The notes: a model not told the origin generated them from the sequence alone. 47,714 nucleotides of DNA from an uncultured Lachnospiraceae bacterium (GCA_947624815.1 CANQME010000007.1:1-47714); one strand, 5' to 3'. Positions 18,658-29,086 are shown, counted from the stretch's first letter. Program-made: numbers and translations.

Positions 18658-18698
18658 GGATAAGATAACAGGTATTTCAACCTGACATCTTATCCAGC
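18658..18698 (-). terminator. Terminator-like hairpin at the end of the rhamnoside locus
   Basis: GGATAAGAT...ATCTTATCC stem plus inner CAGGT/ACCTG; followed by ggcttttc on the minus strand. Confidence 0.6.
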
Positions 18699-18717
18699 TC
18701 ATCCATTCTACAATCTG

Positions 18718-19668
18718 CTATTTCCCCATATAAATACCGGTCACAAAGCATTTATATTTATGGCGGAATGCGGTCATACGATCCGGATCCTCCAACCACT
18801 CGGAATGGTATTTCCGTACGGATTCCAGATCCTCCATCATTGCCATCAAGTCTGTTTCCCCGCCATAGTCATAAAGCTTCGTATCCTCCAGCACCCGGAT
18901 GGTATGCGGATGAAAATTGGGAATATGCACCAGACAGTCCGGCCCGGCCACGAACCTTTCACCCATAACTTCCACTTCAAGGCTGCCCTCCTTGATATAG
19001 TACAGCTCCCAGTTACAATGCGGGAAGGCATATTCCACTACCAGACCCTTTTTCAGACTGGCATGCCAGATCTCCTTGACGCCGTTGGTCTCCCATTTTC
19101 CAACCTTCAGCCGAATCTCATAGCCGTCGCCCTGCCAGGTAGCATAGGAAAAATCCGGCGTCCTCACTTCATGCATTTCCCGTTTGTCCACATCGATGCA
19201 GACCGGCGTTTCCCTGGTCAGATTCAGCGGATCTCCACGATAGATGCGCATAAATTCCGGATCCTCTTTATACTGCGGGAAATTCTGATTCACCGTATTT
19301 TTCTCCCAGATCCCGCCGGACATATCGATCTCCTGGAACAGTTCCCGCCAGATCGTGCCCTCCTCCAGAAAGTGAAATCCGTGAGGTGTCCAGGGCATGA
19401 TATGGATGATATCCCCGGCGTGCGCCACAAAACGTTTGCCCCGCATAAAACACTCCACGCTGCCTGCCGCGATCTCAAAGGTCTCAAAACCTTTTCTGTG
19501 CTGATGATACGGCACAGTAGCATCCTTGTGATAAATCGTATCGCTCATTTCATCCTTTTCCTTCGGGCCTCTGGGCAGGATGAAATCATTGACAACCTGC
19601 GTCCCTTCATCCCAGTGACGCAGCCAGTCCTTCGGATCATTCATGTGAATCAGATACTTTTCATACAT
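18718..19668 (-). CDS. Bicupin-domain protein
   Basis: First cupin PYHQHRKGFETFEIAAGSVECFM...PHGFHF; second cupin HCNWELYYIKEGSLEVEVMGERF...PHTIRV. Confidence 0.82.
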   Translation of the reverse strand: MYEKYLIHMNDPKDWLRHWDEGTQVVNDFILPRGPKEKDEMSDTIYHKDATVPYHQHRKGFETFEIAAGSVECFMRGKRFVAHAGDIIHIMPWTPHGFHFLEEGTIWRELFQEIDMSGGIWEKNTVNQNFPQYKEDPEFMRIYRGDPLNLTRETPVCIDVDKREMHEVRTPDFSYATWQGDGYEIRLKVGKWETNGVKEIWHASLKKGLVVEYAFPHCNWELYYIKEGSLEVEVMGERFVAGPDCLVHIPNFHPHTIRVLEDTKLYDYGGETDLMAMMEDLESVRKYHSEWLEDPDRMTAFRHKYKCFVTGIYMGK

Positions 19669-20491
19669 AGTCTTTCCTCCTCAGATCTTCCGTATAAACG
19701 ATATTCCCGTATTTTCCGTCCAACCGGTCAAAATGCGGACCGATGGCCGCGGCGCGGAGCGCTTCTCTCCCCATAAAATCACAGGGCACGGCATCATCTG
19801 TCCTCTCCAGAATCCGGCCGCAGAGCTCGATATTGTCCTCTAACGCACGCTCCGGTCCTTCCGGTGCAGGACCATGCGAATAATACACCTTGTCAAAACG
19901 GTTCCGGAAGGTCTGCAGCCGCTGCAGACTCCTTCTGTATTCGCCCACGGTCGTTCCCCCAAACAGGAGTGTGTTGGCGTTGCAGGCGTCTCCGAACAGG
20001 ATTGATCGTTCTTCCACAAACAACACGCTGCAGGAACCCTTCGTATGGCCCGGAACATGAATGATCTCCAGGGATATCCCTCCCAGATCAAACACCTGAC
20101 CGTCCTCAAGGGGCAGATAACTCCTATCCGGCGCCGGAGCCGGCAGAAAATCTGCTTTCGTCAGTTCTGTCCCCGGCGGCATGCAGGAAGCCGCATAACC
20201 CATGCGCATTTCCATCCCATGCTCCGACAAAAGAGGAAGATCCGCCGGATGCAGACAGACCCTCTCAAAGGGTGAAACGCCGCCGGCATGATCCCCATGC
20301 CCGTGGGTCAGGATCACCGTCACGGGAAGCGTCGTCAGCGCCTCCACCGTTTCCTTAAGCCCTGCAAAGCCTACTCCCGTATCCACCAGCGCAGCCTGTC
20401 TTTCCCCTTGCACCAGGAAAAAATAAACGCCGGAAGGATCGGTGATCTGCGTAATATGCTCTGAAAGTTTTTCCGTCTTATATGTAAACAT
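19661..20491 (-). CDS. MBL-fold metallo-hydrolase
   Basis: ILTHGHGDHAGG; HVPGHTKGSCSVLFVEERSILFGDAC. Confidence 0.92.
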   Translation of the reverse strand: MFTYKTEKLSEHITQITDPSGVYFFLVQGERQAALVDTGVGFAGLKETVEALTTLPVTVILTHGHGDHAGGVSPFERVCLHPADLPLLSEHGMEMRMGYAASCMPPGTELTKADFLPAPAPDRSYLPLEDGQVFDLGGISLEIIHVPGHTKGSCSVLFVEERSILFGDACNANTLLFGGTTVGEYRRSLQRLQTFRNRFDKVYYSHGPAPEGPERALEDNIELCGRILERTDDAVPCDFMGREALRAAAIGPHFDRLDGKYGNIVYTEDLRRKDYV

Positions 20492-20492
20492 G

Positions 20493-23321
20493 TCATTCGC
20501 CTCCTACTTCTTTGTCAGTACTTTTCGCTGCGACCGCATCCGCCGGCGCCCCGGTGCTGTCTTCCTGTACCAGACTCGAAAGTGCCTCTGCAAGCCGCTT
20601 TACATCCTGCGGTCCGAATCCCAGAAAGCCTTTACCTGACAGGGTCTTAAGACTGTCGTTCAGGAAATCCTCGTCCCCCTGCTTCAGGAAAAACAGTAAT
20701 CTGGGACAGATCCTGGCAATGATCTCCACGGCCCGCTCATCCTTCATCATCTCTCCAAACAGAGTCTTTTCCGTGTATGGACACCGCACATCCCGGTCTG
20801 GCGTCCAGGTAAACTCACGAACGCCCGCCGTCAGAAGAAACGTTCTGCCCTCAGGATCGCAGGACAGCGTCACCTGAGCCTTGCAGCCGAAAGGAACCTC
20901 CACCAACAGATGCACCTCGCCGTTCGGCCGAATCTCCCATTCCACCCGGTAGGTTCCGTAAACGGACTCGTAGCGCAGCCGCACGAATTTCAGACGGATA
21001 TTCAGAAGGGGCGCGATCTTTGCCTCCCTGAACCCCGGTTTCAGAGCCGTAAGGCCCGCCACGCAGCGATACAGGAATTCCACGACGGCGCCGTAAGCGT
21101 AATGGTTCAGGGAATTCATGCCGGTGCCGCTGATCCGCCCATCCTCCAGAACCGAGTTCCACCGTTCCCATATCGTGGTTGCTCCCAGGTTCACACAGTG
21201 CAGCCAGCCCGGATACTCCTCCTGTAAGAGAAAATGAAAGGCTTCCTCTTCCATCCCGTTTTCCGCCAGCACCCGGCATAAAAGCGGTGCGCCCACGAAG
21301 CCGCCGGTCAGCCGGTAACAGTCCTTATACAGCCGCCGGGTGAGGGCGTCCAGCAGTTTCTGTTTATCGCGCCAGATCCCCGTATGCAGCGCCACGATAT
21401 AGCCTGTCTGTGTGTCGATGCAGAGCCTGCCGCTCTCCGTAAAATATTCCTTTAAGATTGCTTCCCGGATCTTAGCATGCAGCTGACGGTAATGGGCCTC
21501 TTCTTCTTTTTTTCCCAGGGCCTTCGCGGCATCTGCCGTTCGCCTGGCCGAGGCGGCCCAGTAGCAGGAGCCGATGAAATATTCGTCCGTGCCGCCCTGC
21601 ATGCTCTGAGAAGTCCTGCCGTCCAGCGCCAGCCAGTCGCCCAGCTGATCACCGAAATCATATAGCCAGCGCCGTCCCCGGGCCTGATCCTCCCTGTCGA
21701 TCTTATCCACCCATTCCTTCATCATGGGATAATCGGCCGCAAGCGCGCAGATATCCCCGAAATGCTCATAGAGCACCATGGGCAGAATCGTGGCGATATC
21801 GCCCCATACACTGGAAAAGATCGGCCCGCCGGGACTCAGCACCGGAATTACTCCCGGCACGACGCCGTCATATTTTTTCTGCTCCATGCGCAGATCACGC
21901 AGGAATTTGCGGTAAAAGGCCGCGGTATCCATATTATAGCTGGCCGTCCCGGAAAACACCTGCGCATCTCCCGTCCATCCCAGCCGTTCGTCCCGCTGCG
22001 GACAGTCCGTCGGAAAATCAATGGAATTGGACTTCTGCCCCCACAAGGCGTTCTGAAACAGGCGGTTGACCTTCTCATGCCCTGTCTCAAGAAAGCCGGT
22101 TCGCTCCATATCAGAATGCAGAACCACGCCCGTAAAATCCTTCGGATCCACCTCGCCGCCCCAGCCGCTGACGCGGACATAACGGAATCCGAAATAGGTA
22201 AACTCCGGCTTCACCAGCTCCGTCCGGCCGTCCGCCGTATAAACGAACTGCGACCTGGCGGAACGATAATTGTCCCGGTAGAAATTGCCCTCCTGCAGAA
22301 TTTCCCCGAAATCCAGCACCACTCTTGTACCCGCTTTCCCGGAGAAGCGAAACTGCACATAGCCGGCAAAATTCTGGCCAAAATCCAGCACCTGCTCCCC
22401 TGCCGGAGTATGGATCACTTCCCTGACGGGAAGATATTCCTCTTCCTTTACCGGAAGGCTGTAGCGGGCCGCCGGCTTTCCTTCCAGCTTTATCCGCACA
22501 GGCGTTCTGAACGGATTTTCCCGTCCGGACCACAAAAGACGGTTCAGGATTTCCCCATCGTAAATGCCGCTGTCTTCCACATCGCTGCCACGATAGAGCC
22601 AGCTCTCGTCCGTACCCAACACGAACGTCGAACCGTCCTCCATGAAAAAGCGTATTTCCGCCAACAGGGCAAAACGATCTCCAAAGTTGTCGGGCCTGCT
22701 CCCAAGACCGAATTTGCCCTTGTACCAACCGTTTCCCAGCCGTACCTCCAGCTCATTTTCCGGCATGAGCAGTCCCGTGATATCGAAGGTCTGATACTGG
22801 ATCCGGGAACGATACTCGCTGTAATACGGCGTCAGAACTTCCATGCCCACCTTCCTGCCGTTGACCTGCGCCGAATACAGACCCAGGCCGGATATATAGA
22901 GTCTGGCGCACCGCACTGCTCCCGGCGTGCGGAAGGTTTTCACAAACACCGGATGAAATGTATCCTCTTCCTGCGGGGAGATCCAGGTCCCCGCCCATGG
23001 TTCTTCTCCCCTGGCCGTTTCAAAAAAGGCCGTTCCATCGCTCCATGCCTCTTCCCCGATATCGCTCCTTACGAAAACCCGCACGTAATACCGTGTAAAG
23101 GGCAGGAAAGAGAAGGGAAACGGCACGCAGGCGCTGTCCAGATCCGCACCGGATTTTTCCGCGCATATATGAGAAAAATCCGGCGTGTCGCCAATCTGTA
23201 CGCAGACCTTTTCCGCCTTTTTCCCGGCGCTGCCTTTCACGACAAAGGATACCCTGACATCCTCCATCCAGAATCCGACGGGATTTTCAATTCCATTGAT
23301 CCGGATCCGTTCAATCGTCAT
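20493..23321 (-). CDS. Family 78 glycoside hydrolase (alpha-L-rhamnosidase-type)
   Basis: GLGLYSAQVNGRKVG; GNGWYKGKFG; DFPTDCPQRDERLGWTGDAQVFSGTASYNMDTAAFY; TTIWERWNS; extra C-terminal helical extension. Confidence 0.92.
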   Translation of the reverse strand: MTIERIRINGIENPVGFWMEDVRVSFVVKGSAGKKAEKVCVQIGDTPDFSHICAEKSGADLDSACVPFPFSFLPFTRYYVRVFVRSDIGEEAWSDGTAFFETARGEEPWAGTWISPQEEDTFHPVFVKTFRTPGAVRCARLYISGLGLYSAQVNGRKVGMEVLTPYYSEYRSRIQYQTFDITGLLMPENELEVRLGNGWYKGKFGLGSRPDNFGDRFALLAEIRFFMEDGSTFVLGTDESWLYRGSDVEDSGIYDGEILNRLLWSGRENPFRTPVRIKLEGKPAARYSLPVKEEEYLPVREVIHTPAGEQVLDFGQNFAGYVQFRFSGKAGTRVVLDFGEILQEGNFYRDNYRSARSQFVYTADGRTELVKPEFTYFGFRYVRVSGWGGEVDPKDFTGVVLHSDMERTGFLETGHEKVNRLFQNALWGQKSNSIDFPTDCPQRDERLGWTGDAQVFSGTASYNMDTAAFYRKFLRDLRMEQKKYDGVVPGVIPVLSPGGPIFSSVWGDIATILPMVLYEHFGDICALAADYPMMKEWVDKIDREDQARGRRWLYDFGDQLGDWLALDGRTSQSMQGGTDEYFIGSCYWAASARRTADAAKALGKKEEEAHYRQLHAKIREAILKEYFTESGRLCIDTQTGYIVALHTGIWRDKQKLLDALTRRLYKDCYRLTGGFVGAPLLCRVLAENGMEEEAFHFLLQEEYPGWLHCVNLGATTIWERWNSVLEDGRISGTGMNSLNHYAYGAVVEFLYRCVAGLTALKPGFREAKIAPLLNIRLKFVRLRYESVYGTYRVEWEIRPNGEVHLLVEVPFGCKAQVTLSCDPEGRTFLLTAGVREFTWTPDRDVRCPYTEKTLFGEMMKDERAVEIIARICPRLLFFLKQGDEDFLNDSLKTLSGKGFLGFGPQDVKRLAEALSSLVQEDSTGAPADAVAAKSTDKEVGGE

Positions 23322-24804
23322 ATACATGCACCCCTTCCCATACCTTCATCAGCACGCTGCGGTCCAGTCGCCTTGTTTCGGTCCGCCTGTCATAAATGCG
23401 CACCAATGAATCGTATCCCTCATAGCAGGGCCAGGCGTCACCTGCAGGCACGCCGCATTTCACAAAATCCACCCATGCGCCGTGCACGCTGCCGACCAGC
23501 TCCTCCACCATTTTCTCCGGTTCTCCCTCAAACTGGATCTTCGGAAAGCCTTCCTTGTAAAAGTTAAAATCGCAGGGCAGATCCATGGCGTGGCTGCAGA
23601 GCATCCCCGTTTTTTTCGCAAACTGCGAGATGAACTCAAACCGGTACATCCACACGGGTCCATGCTCCATCTGGGCCTGCGCCGTCCGGATAGCCGGCAC
23701 CTGGAAGGCAAGATCCGTCCCAAAATTGACGAACGCCTCGTCCACCCCGTTTATCATACCATGACTCGTACCCTCGTAGTATTCCTTTATCTGGGAAAAC
23801 GTTTCCTCCATCCCGTTATTCTTACAGAGCGTCCGGATCATCTCCCAGGAATTGGGGAAGAAAGTGCCCTCCGGGCGGACGAAGAAAGTACCCTCGTTGA
23901 GATTATTGCCGATCATCAGACGCACGCCTTTCGCACAGCCTTTCTTTATGGCTTCGATCGGGCGTTCCGGCAGCAGATCGTCCACCACCGGGGATGGAAG
24001 ATTGATGCCCGGATAACGGTACTGATGCATGGCTGAGACAAAATCATTGCCTTTTAAGACCGCAAAAGGATCGATATCCGCCAACTTGTACAGATCCTTT
24101 TCCGTCCAACCCATACCTTCCAGAAAAAGTCCGATATGCTTTCGGTTCATCTCATGTGAAAAAACGCCCTCAGGCAGACCACTGGAAGCGATCACCTGCT
24201 GAAAGGTTCCCCGCAGGGCCGGAATCGCCATCATCAGGATCACAGAGGTGCCCCCCGCCGATTCCCCGGCGATGGTCACCCGCTCCGGATCCCCGCCGAA
24301 CGACGCAATGTTTTCATGGATCCATTTCATGGCAGCGATATGGTCGGAGATTCCGCAGCTGCTTTCAAAATTCTCACATCCCGGATAGCCGGTAAAATCA
24401 TAAAAGCCCCACACATTCAGCCGGTACTGAAAGGTGACGTAGACAATCCCATTTTTCACAAAGGAATCTCCGGAAAGCAGCGGATCAGAAGCGCTTCCGG
24501 TATTATAACCGCCGCCGTGAACGTAGACCAGCACCGGCATCTTTTCCCCCTCCAGGGGGCATTTGATGTTCAGCGTCAGACAGTCCTCGCTGCCGCAGAG
24601 CTGATCTCCCATCTTCTGCACAGCGCAGGGCCCGTAAGCCTTTGCATCCAGCACGCCCTCCCAGTGCTTTACGGGAACGGCGCGCTTTAAGCGCAGTTTC
24701 CCTGCCGGCGGCTCGGCATACGGAATTCCCAGATATTCGATCCGCCCGTCCCGTTCATATCCTCTGATCAGTCCAGAAGTTGTCCTCACAATACAGGAAT
24801 CCAT
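23311..24804 (-). CDS. Type-B carboxylesterase/lipase
   Basis: LGIPYAEPP; EDCLTLNIKCP; PVLVYVHGGGYNTGS; ERVTIAGESAGGTSV nucleophile elbow. Confidence 0.93.
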   Translation of the reverse strand: MDSCIVRTTSGLIRGYERDGRIEYLGIPYAEPPAGKLRLKRAVPVKHWEGVLDAKAYGPCAVQKMGDQLCGSEDCLTLNIKCPLEGEKMPVLVYVHGGGYNTGSASDPLLSGDSFVKNGIVYVTFQYRLNVWGFYDFTGYPGCENFESSCGISDHIAAMKWIHENIASFGGDPERVTIAGESAGGTSVILMMAIPALRGTFQQVIASSGLPEGVFSHEMNRKHIGLFLEGMGWTEKDLYKLADIDPFAVLKGNDFVSAMHQYRYPGINLPSPVVDDLLPERPIEAIKKGCAKGVRLMIGNNLNEGTFFVRPEGTFFPNSWEMIRTLCKNNGMEETFSQIKEYYEGTSHGMINGVDEAFVNFGTDLAFQVPAIRTAQAQMEHGPVWMYRFEFISQFAKKTGMLCSHAMDLPCDFNFYKEGFPKIQFEGEPEKMVEELVGSVHGAWVDFVKCGVPAGDAWPCYEGYDSLVRIYDRRTETRRLDRSVLMKVWEGVHVYDD

Positions 24805-24843
24805 TTTTTCTCCTTTCGTTTCCCGGGAATTCCGGCATGTTGT

Positions 24844-27372
24844 TTACCATTGCGACCCATAGGGCACGCTGTCCTCATAGGCGTTGGTCTGGAAAATGAC
24901 GGTCAACAGACGTTCAACACAGCTGCGCAGATCATCAACAGACAATGTACCGTCCGCCAGCGCCTTTCGGATGTTTTCCTTATCGCCCTCACTGCCTGGC
25001 ATGATCAGATCATTTCCTGCGGCAATACATCCCCAGGCGCTGCTGCCGCCTCTGGGCGTGGTGGTGGTCCAGTCCGTCATGATAATGCCCGCAAAATTCC
25101 ACTCCTGCCTTGCCACGACCGTGCACAGGTCCCTGCTGTTGGCCGTGTGTATGCCGTTGATCAGATTATAGGAGGTCATGATCGCCATGGGCTGGGCGGT
25201 CTTGACGGCGATTTCAAAGCCCCGCAGGTAGATCTCCCGCAGGGTCCGTTCGGAAACAATGCTGTCGCAGCCCATCCGGTTATCCTCCTGATTGTTGCAG
25301 GCAAAATGCTTGATGGTGGTACCGACGCCGTTTCTGCTCTGTATGCCCCGGGTGATGGCCGCAGCCATACATCCGGAAACCAGCGGATCTTCGGAAAAAT
25401 ATTCAAAATTCCGCCCGCAGAGAGGATTGCGGTGAATGTTCATACCCGGCGCCAGCCACCAGCCGACCCCGAACTCTTCCATCTCATCGGCAACAGCCCT
25501 GCCCGCCTCTTCCAGAAGCGCCGTATCCCAGGTCTGGGCCAGCAGCGTTCCCACGGGTATCGCCGTCGCATACTGATAATAGGTTACAGCATTTTCCCGC
25601 TCTGTCCGTTCGGCAAAAATACCGCCCTCTACCGCACCAAAAATACCCCTGTTATCGATCTCCCCCGTTTCCTCATCCACCTCATAGGATTTCATCAGCC
25701 GCAAGCCAGCGGGGCCGTCCGCCATGGGCACGCCCGGCACGCCGTAACTCTCTTCCAGACAGCTGCCGGTCTCTCCGGCGGCCCCCGGCACCATAATGCC
25801 CGCACTGCCCAGCGCCTGTCCCTGTCCCCGGCTGATTTCCCCAACAACCATGGAGATCATCTGTTCCGCAGTGAGCCCTGCTGCCAGGCTCCGGGCATCT
25901 TTTTCTGCCTCGGACTCCTCTGACACTCTTTGTGTCTCTTTTCCCGGCGTCCAGAGGATCGGAACAAGGCCCTTCTGTTCCGCTTCCTCCTGCCAGGCCG
26001 TTTCCTGGGCCAGACGCAGTTCTTCGGGACAGGCCAGTTCTTCCGGCAGCTCCTTTGCCGGCAGAATATGGGAGACTGCATCCACGATCACATCCTCCCG
26101 CACCTCCAGCACACCGGCCAGCTCAAGAGAGGCGATGGAATTTCCTGCCCAGATCCCGTACCGGCCGGCCTGCGCCACCCAGGCGGATCTGGCCTCGTCA
26201 AAGGAAGCCAGGTTCTTTGCGGGGATCTCAATCCTCACCGATTCCCATGCTCCCGGCGAAAGCGTTCCGGTCTTGGCAAAGCCGCATAGTCTGCGGCGTT
26301 CCTTGGCCAGACCCGTCTGAGGACAGGAAACGTAAATCTGCACCACTTCCCTGCCGGGCCATGTCCCGCCCACGTTTTTCACCTTCGCCTCCACCGTCAC
26401 GCCGCCCGCTTTGTCGGGCACGATCCGATCCACCTGTGTGGAAAAATCCGTATAGGAAAGGCCGAAACCGAAAGGAAAGGCCGTTTCCTTTTCAAAGCTG
26501 TCAAAATAGCGGTATCCCACATATATGCCTTCCCGGTAAAACGCCTTTTTAAGATCACCGTTATTATGGCTGTACTCTTCGGAAAAAGGGATATCCTCAT
26601 AGCGCCGCGCCCAGGTATCGGTCAGCTTTCCACACGGTGTCACTCTTCCCGTCACCACGTCCGCCAGAGCGTGTCCTCCCTCCATGCCCGGCTGCACGAT
26701 AGACATAAGGCCCTTTAAATGCTGCAGGCCAAGGATAACATTAAGGTCTATGGCTCCGCCTGTATTCAGGATCACGACCAGATTTTCACACTGGCCATCC
26801 AGGAGCGAAAGCTCCGCCTCTTCAGCTTCCGTCAGATAATAGTCCCCCGGCTGAAGAAAACGGTCCGCATCCTCCCCGGCCGTCCGGCTGATCACATAAA
26901 AGACAACATCCGCCCCGGCCGTGTGGCTTTTTTGTATCGGACTTCCTGCGGGCATACGAAAGACATGCGTGGAATAAATCTCAAAAAACCGGGCGCCCTC
27001 CCGTCTTTTCACCTCGTCCAGGATCTCCTGCCTCCAGTCTTCTCTGGCCTTCGCATAGATCCTTCTGTATTCCTCCAGCCAGTCCCGGTTGGTCAGTTCA
27101 ATCCCGGCATCCGTAAAGCCCTGATAAACGCTGACCACTTCCCGCTCGTTGACATCGCCGGAACCGGTTCCACCCTTGACGGTGCTGACCGCACCGCCTC
27201 CGAAGACCGCCGCCTTTTTCTCCGGCCCAAGAGGCAGTACCCCCTCGTTTTTCAGGAGCACCATGCCTTCCGCCGCTGCCCGCCTGGCGAACCTGCGGTT
27301 CCTTTCCTCCCGCTCTGAGGGTGCGTTGTCCGTCGTTCCGCTGTATGTTCTGATCCGTTTTCTGCGTTCCAT
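24844..27372 (-). CDS. GH3 beta-glucosidase-type protein with reversed domain order
   Basis: N-terminal half carries GMVLLKNEGVLPL...GTGSGDVNER (GH3 C-domain); C-terminal half carries MADGPAGLR...WLAPGMNIHRNPLCGRNFEYFSEDP...KHFACNNQE...IIMTDW (GH3 N-domain). Confidence 0.92.
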   Translation of the reverse strand: MERRKRIRTYSGTTDNAPSEREERNRRFARRAAAEGMVLLKNEGVLPLGPEKKAAVFGGGAVSTVKGGTGSGDVNEREVVSVYQGFTDAGIELTNRDWLEEYRRIYAKAREDWRQEILDEVKRREGARFFEIYSTHVFRMPAGSPIQKSHTAGADVVFYVISRTAGEDADRFLQPGDYYLTEAEEAELSLLDGQCENLVVILNTGGAIDLNVILGLQHLKGLMSIVQPGMEGGHALADVVTGRVTPCGKLTDTWARRYEDIPFSEEYSHNNGDLKKAFYREGIYVGYRYFDSFEKETAFPFGFGLSYTDFSTQVDRIVPDKAGGVTVEAKVKNVGGTWPGREVVQIYVSCPQTGLAKERRRLCGFAKTGTLSPGAWESVRIEIPAKNLASFDEARSAWVAQAGRYGIWAGNSIASLELAGVLEVREDVIVDAVSHILPAKELPEELACPEELRLAQETAWQEEAEQKGLVPILWTPGKETQRVSEESEAEKDARSLAAGLTAEQMISMVVGEISRGQGQALGSAGIMVPGAAGETGSCLEESYGVPGVPMADGPAGLRLMKSYEVDEETGEIDNRGIFGAVEGGIFAERTERENAVTYYQYATAIPVGTLLAQTWDTALLEEAGRAVADEMEEFGVGWWLAPGMNIHRNPLCGRNFEYFSEDPLVSGCMAAAITRGIQSRNGVGTTIKHFACNNQEDNRMGCDSIVSERTLREIYLRGFEIAVKTAQPMAIMTSYNLINGIHTANSRDLCTVVARQEWNFAGIIMTDWTTTTPRGGSSAWGCIAAGNDLIMPGSEGDKENIRKALADGTLSVDDLRSCVERLLTVIFQTNAYEDSVPYGSQW

Positions 27373-27457
27373 ATTTTCCGATTCCTTTCTTTTCGGTTCT
27401 TTTTCTTTTCTTTTCTTCCTGACACTTACGGGCATCCGTACCCGGGACGCCCGCCGT

Positions 27458-29086
27458 TTATGATTCTCCGCCGCCCCTCTGCCTTGCTTCCCGCCAGGCG
27501 TTAGGCGTCATACCCGTCTTGCTGCGGAAGAACCTGCCGAAATATCCCTGGCTGGCAAATCCCAGCCGGTCCGCGATCTCCTTTGCCGTCAGCTCCGAGT
27601 CTGTCAGAAGCTGTTTCGCCGCGGAAAGCTTCAGATCATTGATATACTGAAGGATGGTAACTCCTTCCCTCTTTTTGAAGATACGCAGGAGATACTCCTG
27701 GCTGAAATGTACCTGTTCAGCCAGCGTGTACAGCGACGTATCCTCTGCCAGATGCTCCACAATGTATTTTTTTACACGGTTTACCGCATCTTCAGTCTGC
27801 TTCTCCGCATTCCGGTTTTTCAGTGCAAAAATATTTTCCGCCACATGATACAGATAACCAAAAGCATCCTTCCAGCCGGCATGCTGGGAAACATTATAAA
27901 GCTTCATGGTGCCGACACGAAACGCCATCTCCTGATCCAGTCCCAGACGTTTGATCCATCCGATCAGCCGGGAACTGATGGTACAGTAGATTTCCAGTAC
28001 GAACAGATCATGCATGCTGTGGATTCCCTGCACCTCCTCCTGCAGCCTGCGCAACAGATCAAGCGCTGCCTTCTCGTCCATGCCCTCCAGATAATATTCC
28101 AGCTTCCAGACCTGCTGTAAAAGCTCCTGCTTCCTGCTCTCCGGAAGACTCTCTGACCCCGGCGTATCCATTTTCGATTCGTATAAAGTTAATTCCTCGC
28201 CGTCCAGCTGCACGGCACGGTCACGGATTCCTTTAAATCCGGATACCAATTGTCCTGCCAGAAGAGGCTCCGCACCGATCAACACAGCCACAGAAACAGA
28301 GAGGTTCATTTTCAAAGCCTTCTGGAACAGTTCTCCTGCACCTGTCAGCATCCGGATCACACTTGTCTGCTGGATCAGCTTCTTCGGCTGCAGGAGAAGA
28401 ATGATATGATACAGGTCATATTCGAAGAAAACACCCTGCATGGAATCCAGAAAATATCGTTCTACCAGCTGACAGAAATCAAGATAACGTTCCTTCTGCT
28501 CCCTGTAGCTCCACTGATACCATTGTTCATGCCGCAGCAGCACATAAAATATCGGCTTGGAAAGCTCCAGCGGAATATCAAGAAGCTCCTCAGTCTCCGG
28601 AGTCAGCTGATTCACCTCTCGGTAACCGTTAAAAACATCCCGCAGAAAGACCTCCCTTTCATACTGTACGGAAGGTTCTTTCTGGCGCATACCGCTCAGC
28701 CGTTCCAGCAGAAGGTCATTTTCCAGCTCCGCGATGGTCTCCCTGACAGCGGTCAGAATATTCTCATCTTCCTCCCCCTTCAGGACGTATTTAGCATGCT
28801 TATGCACTCTATAGATAAAGGAAAAATCCGAATAGCCGGTCAAAAAGATCACCTTGCAGTGAGGCCAGCGTTCCCGAACGATATCGAACAGTTCCAGTCC
28901 CGACATCTGTGGCATATCGATATCCATAATGGCAATATCGATCTTTCGCTCTTCCATGATCTGCTGCGCTTGTGCGGCGCAGGCGCTGGTAACCAGATCC
29001 AGTTCCAGATCCTCCTCCATGGTCAGCAGCTCGTACACATCGTCCCGGATCATTTTCTCGTCATCCACGATCAACACACTGTACAT
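27458..29086 (-). CDS. Response regulator with AraC-type output domain (YesN-like)
   Basis: MYSVLIVDDEKMIRDD; IAIMDIDMPQMSGLEL; C-terminal two-HTH AraC domain FSQEYLLRIFKKREGVTILQYINDLKLSAAKQLL. Confidence 0.93.
   Translation of the reverse strand: MYSVLIVDDEKMIRDDVYELLTMEEDLELDLVTSACAAQAQQIMEERKIDIAIMDIDMPQMSGLELFDIVRERWPHCKVIFLTGYSDFSFIYRVHKHAKYVLKGEEDENILTAVRETIAELENDLLLERLSGMRQKEPSVQYEREVFLRDVFNGYREVNQLTPETEELLDIPLELSKPIFYVLLRHEQWYQWSYREQKERYLDFCQLVERYFLDSMQGVFFEYDLYHIILLLQPKKLIQQTSVIRMLTGAGELFQKALKMNLSVSVAVLIGAEPLLAGQLVSGFKGIRDRAVQLDGEELTLYESKMDTPGSESLPESRKQELLQQVWKLEYYLEGMDEKAALDLLRRLQEEVQGIHSMHDLFVLEIYCTISSRLIGWIKRLGLDQEMAFRVGTMKLYNVSQHAGWKDAFGYLYHVAENIFALKNRNAEKQTEDAVNRVKKYIVEHLAEDTSLYTLAEQVHFSQEYLLRIFKKREGVTILQYINDLKLSAAKQLLTDSELTAKEIADRLGFASQGYFGRFFRSKTGMTPNAWREARQRGGGES

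Noticed and set aside
18718-19668. Calling the bicupin a quercetinase because of the rhamnosidase context
   Set aside because: Only generic cupin motifs are visible; no residue pattern specific to quercetin dioxygenase can be claimed.
21762-23567. 601-aa + strand ORF antisense to GH78
   Set aside because: Antisense shadow of a complete GH78 gene; no recognisable protein features.
23796-23815. cre-like gaaaacgtttcc sequence
   Set aside because: Inside the esterase coding region and explained by codons; no promoter nearby.
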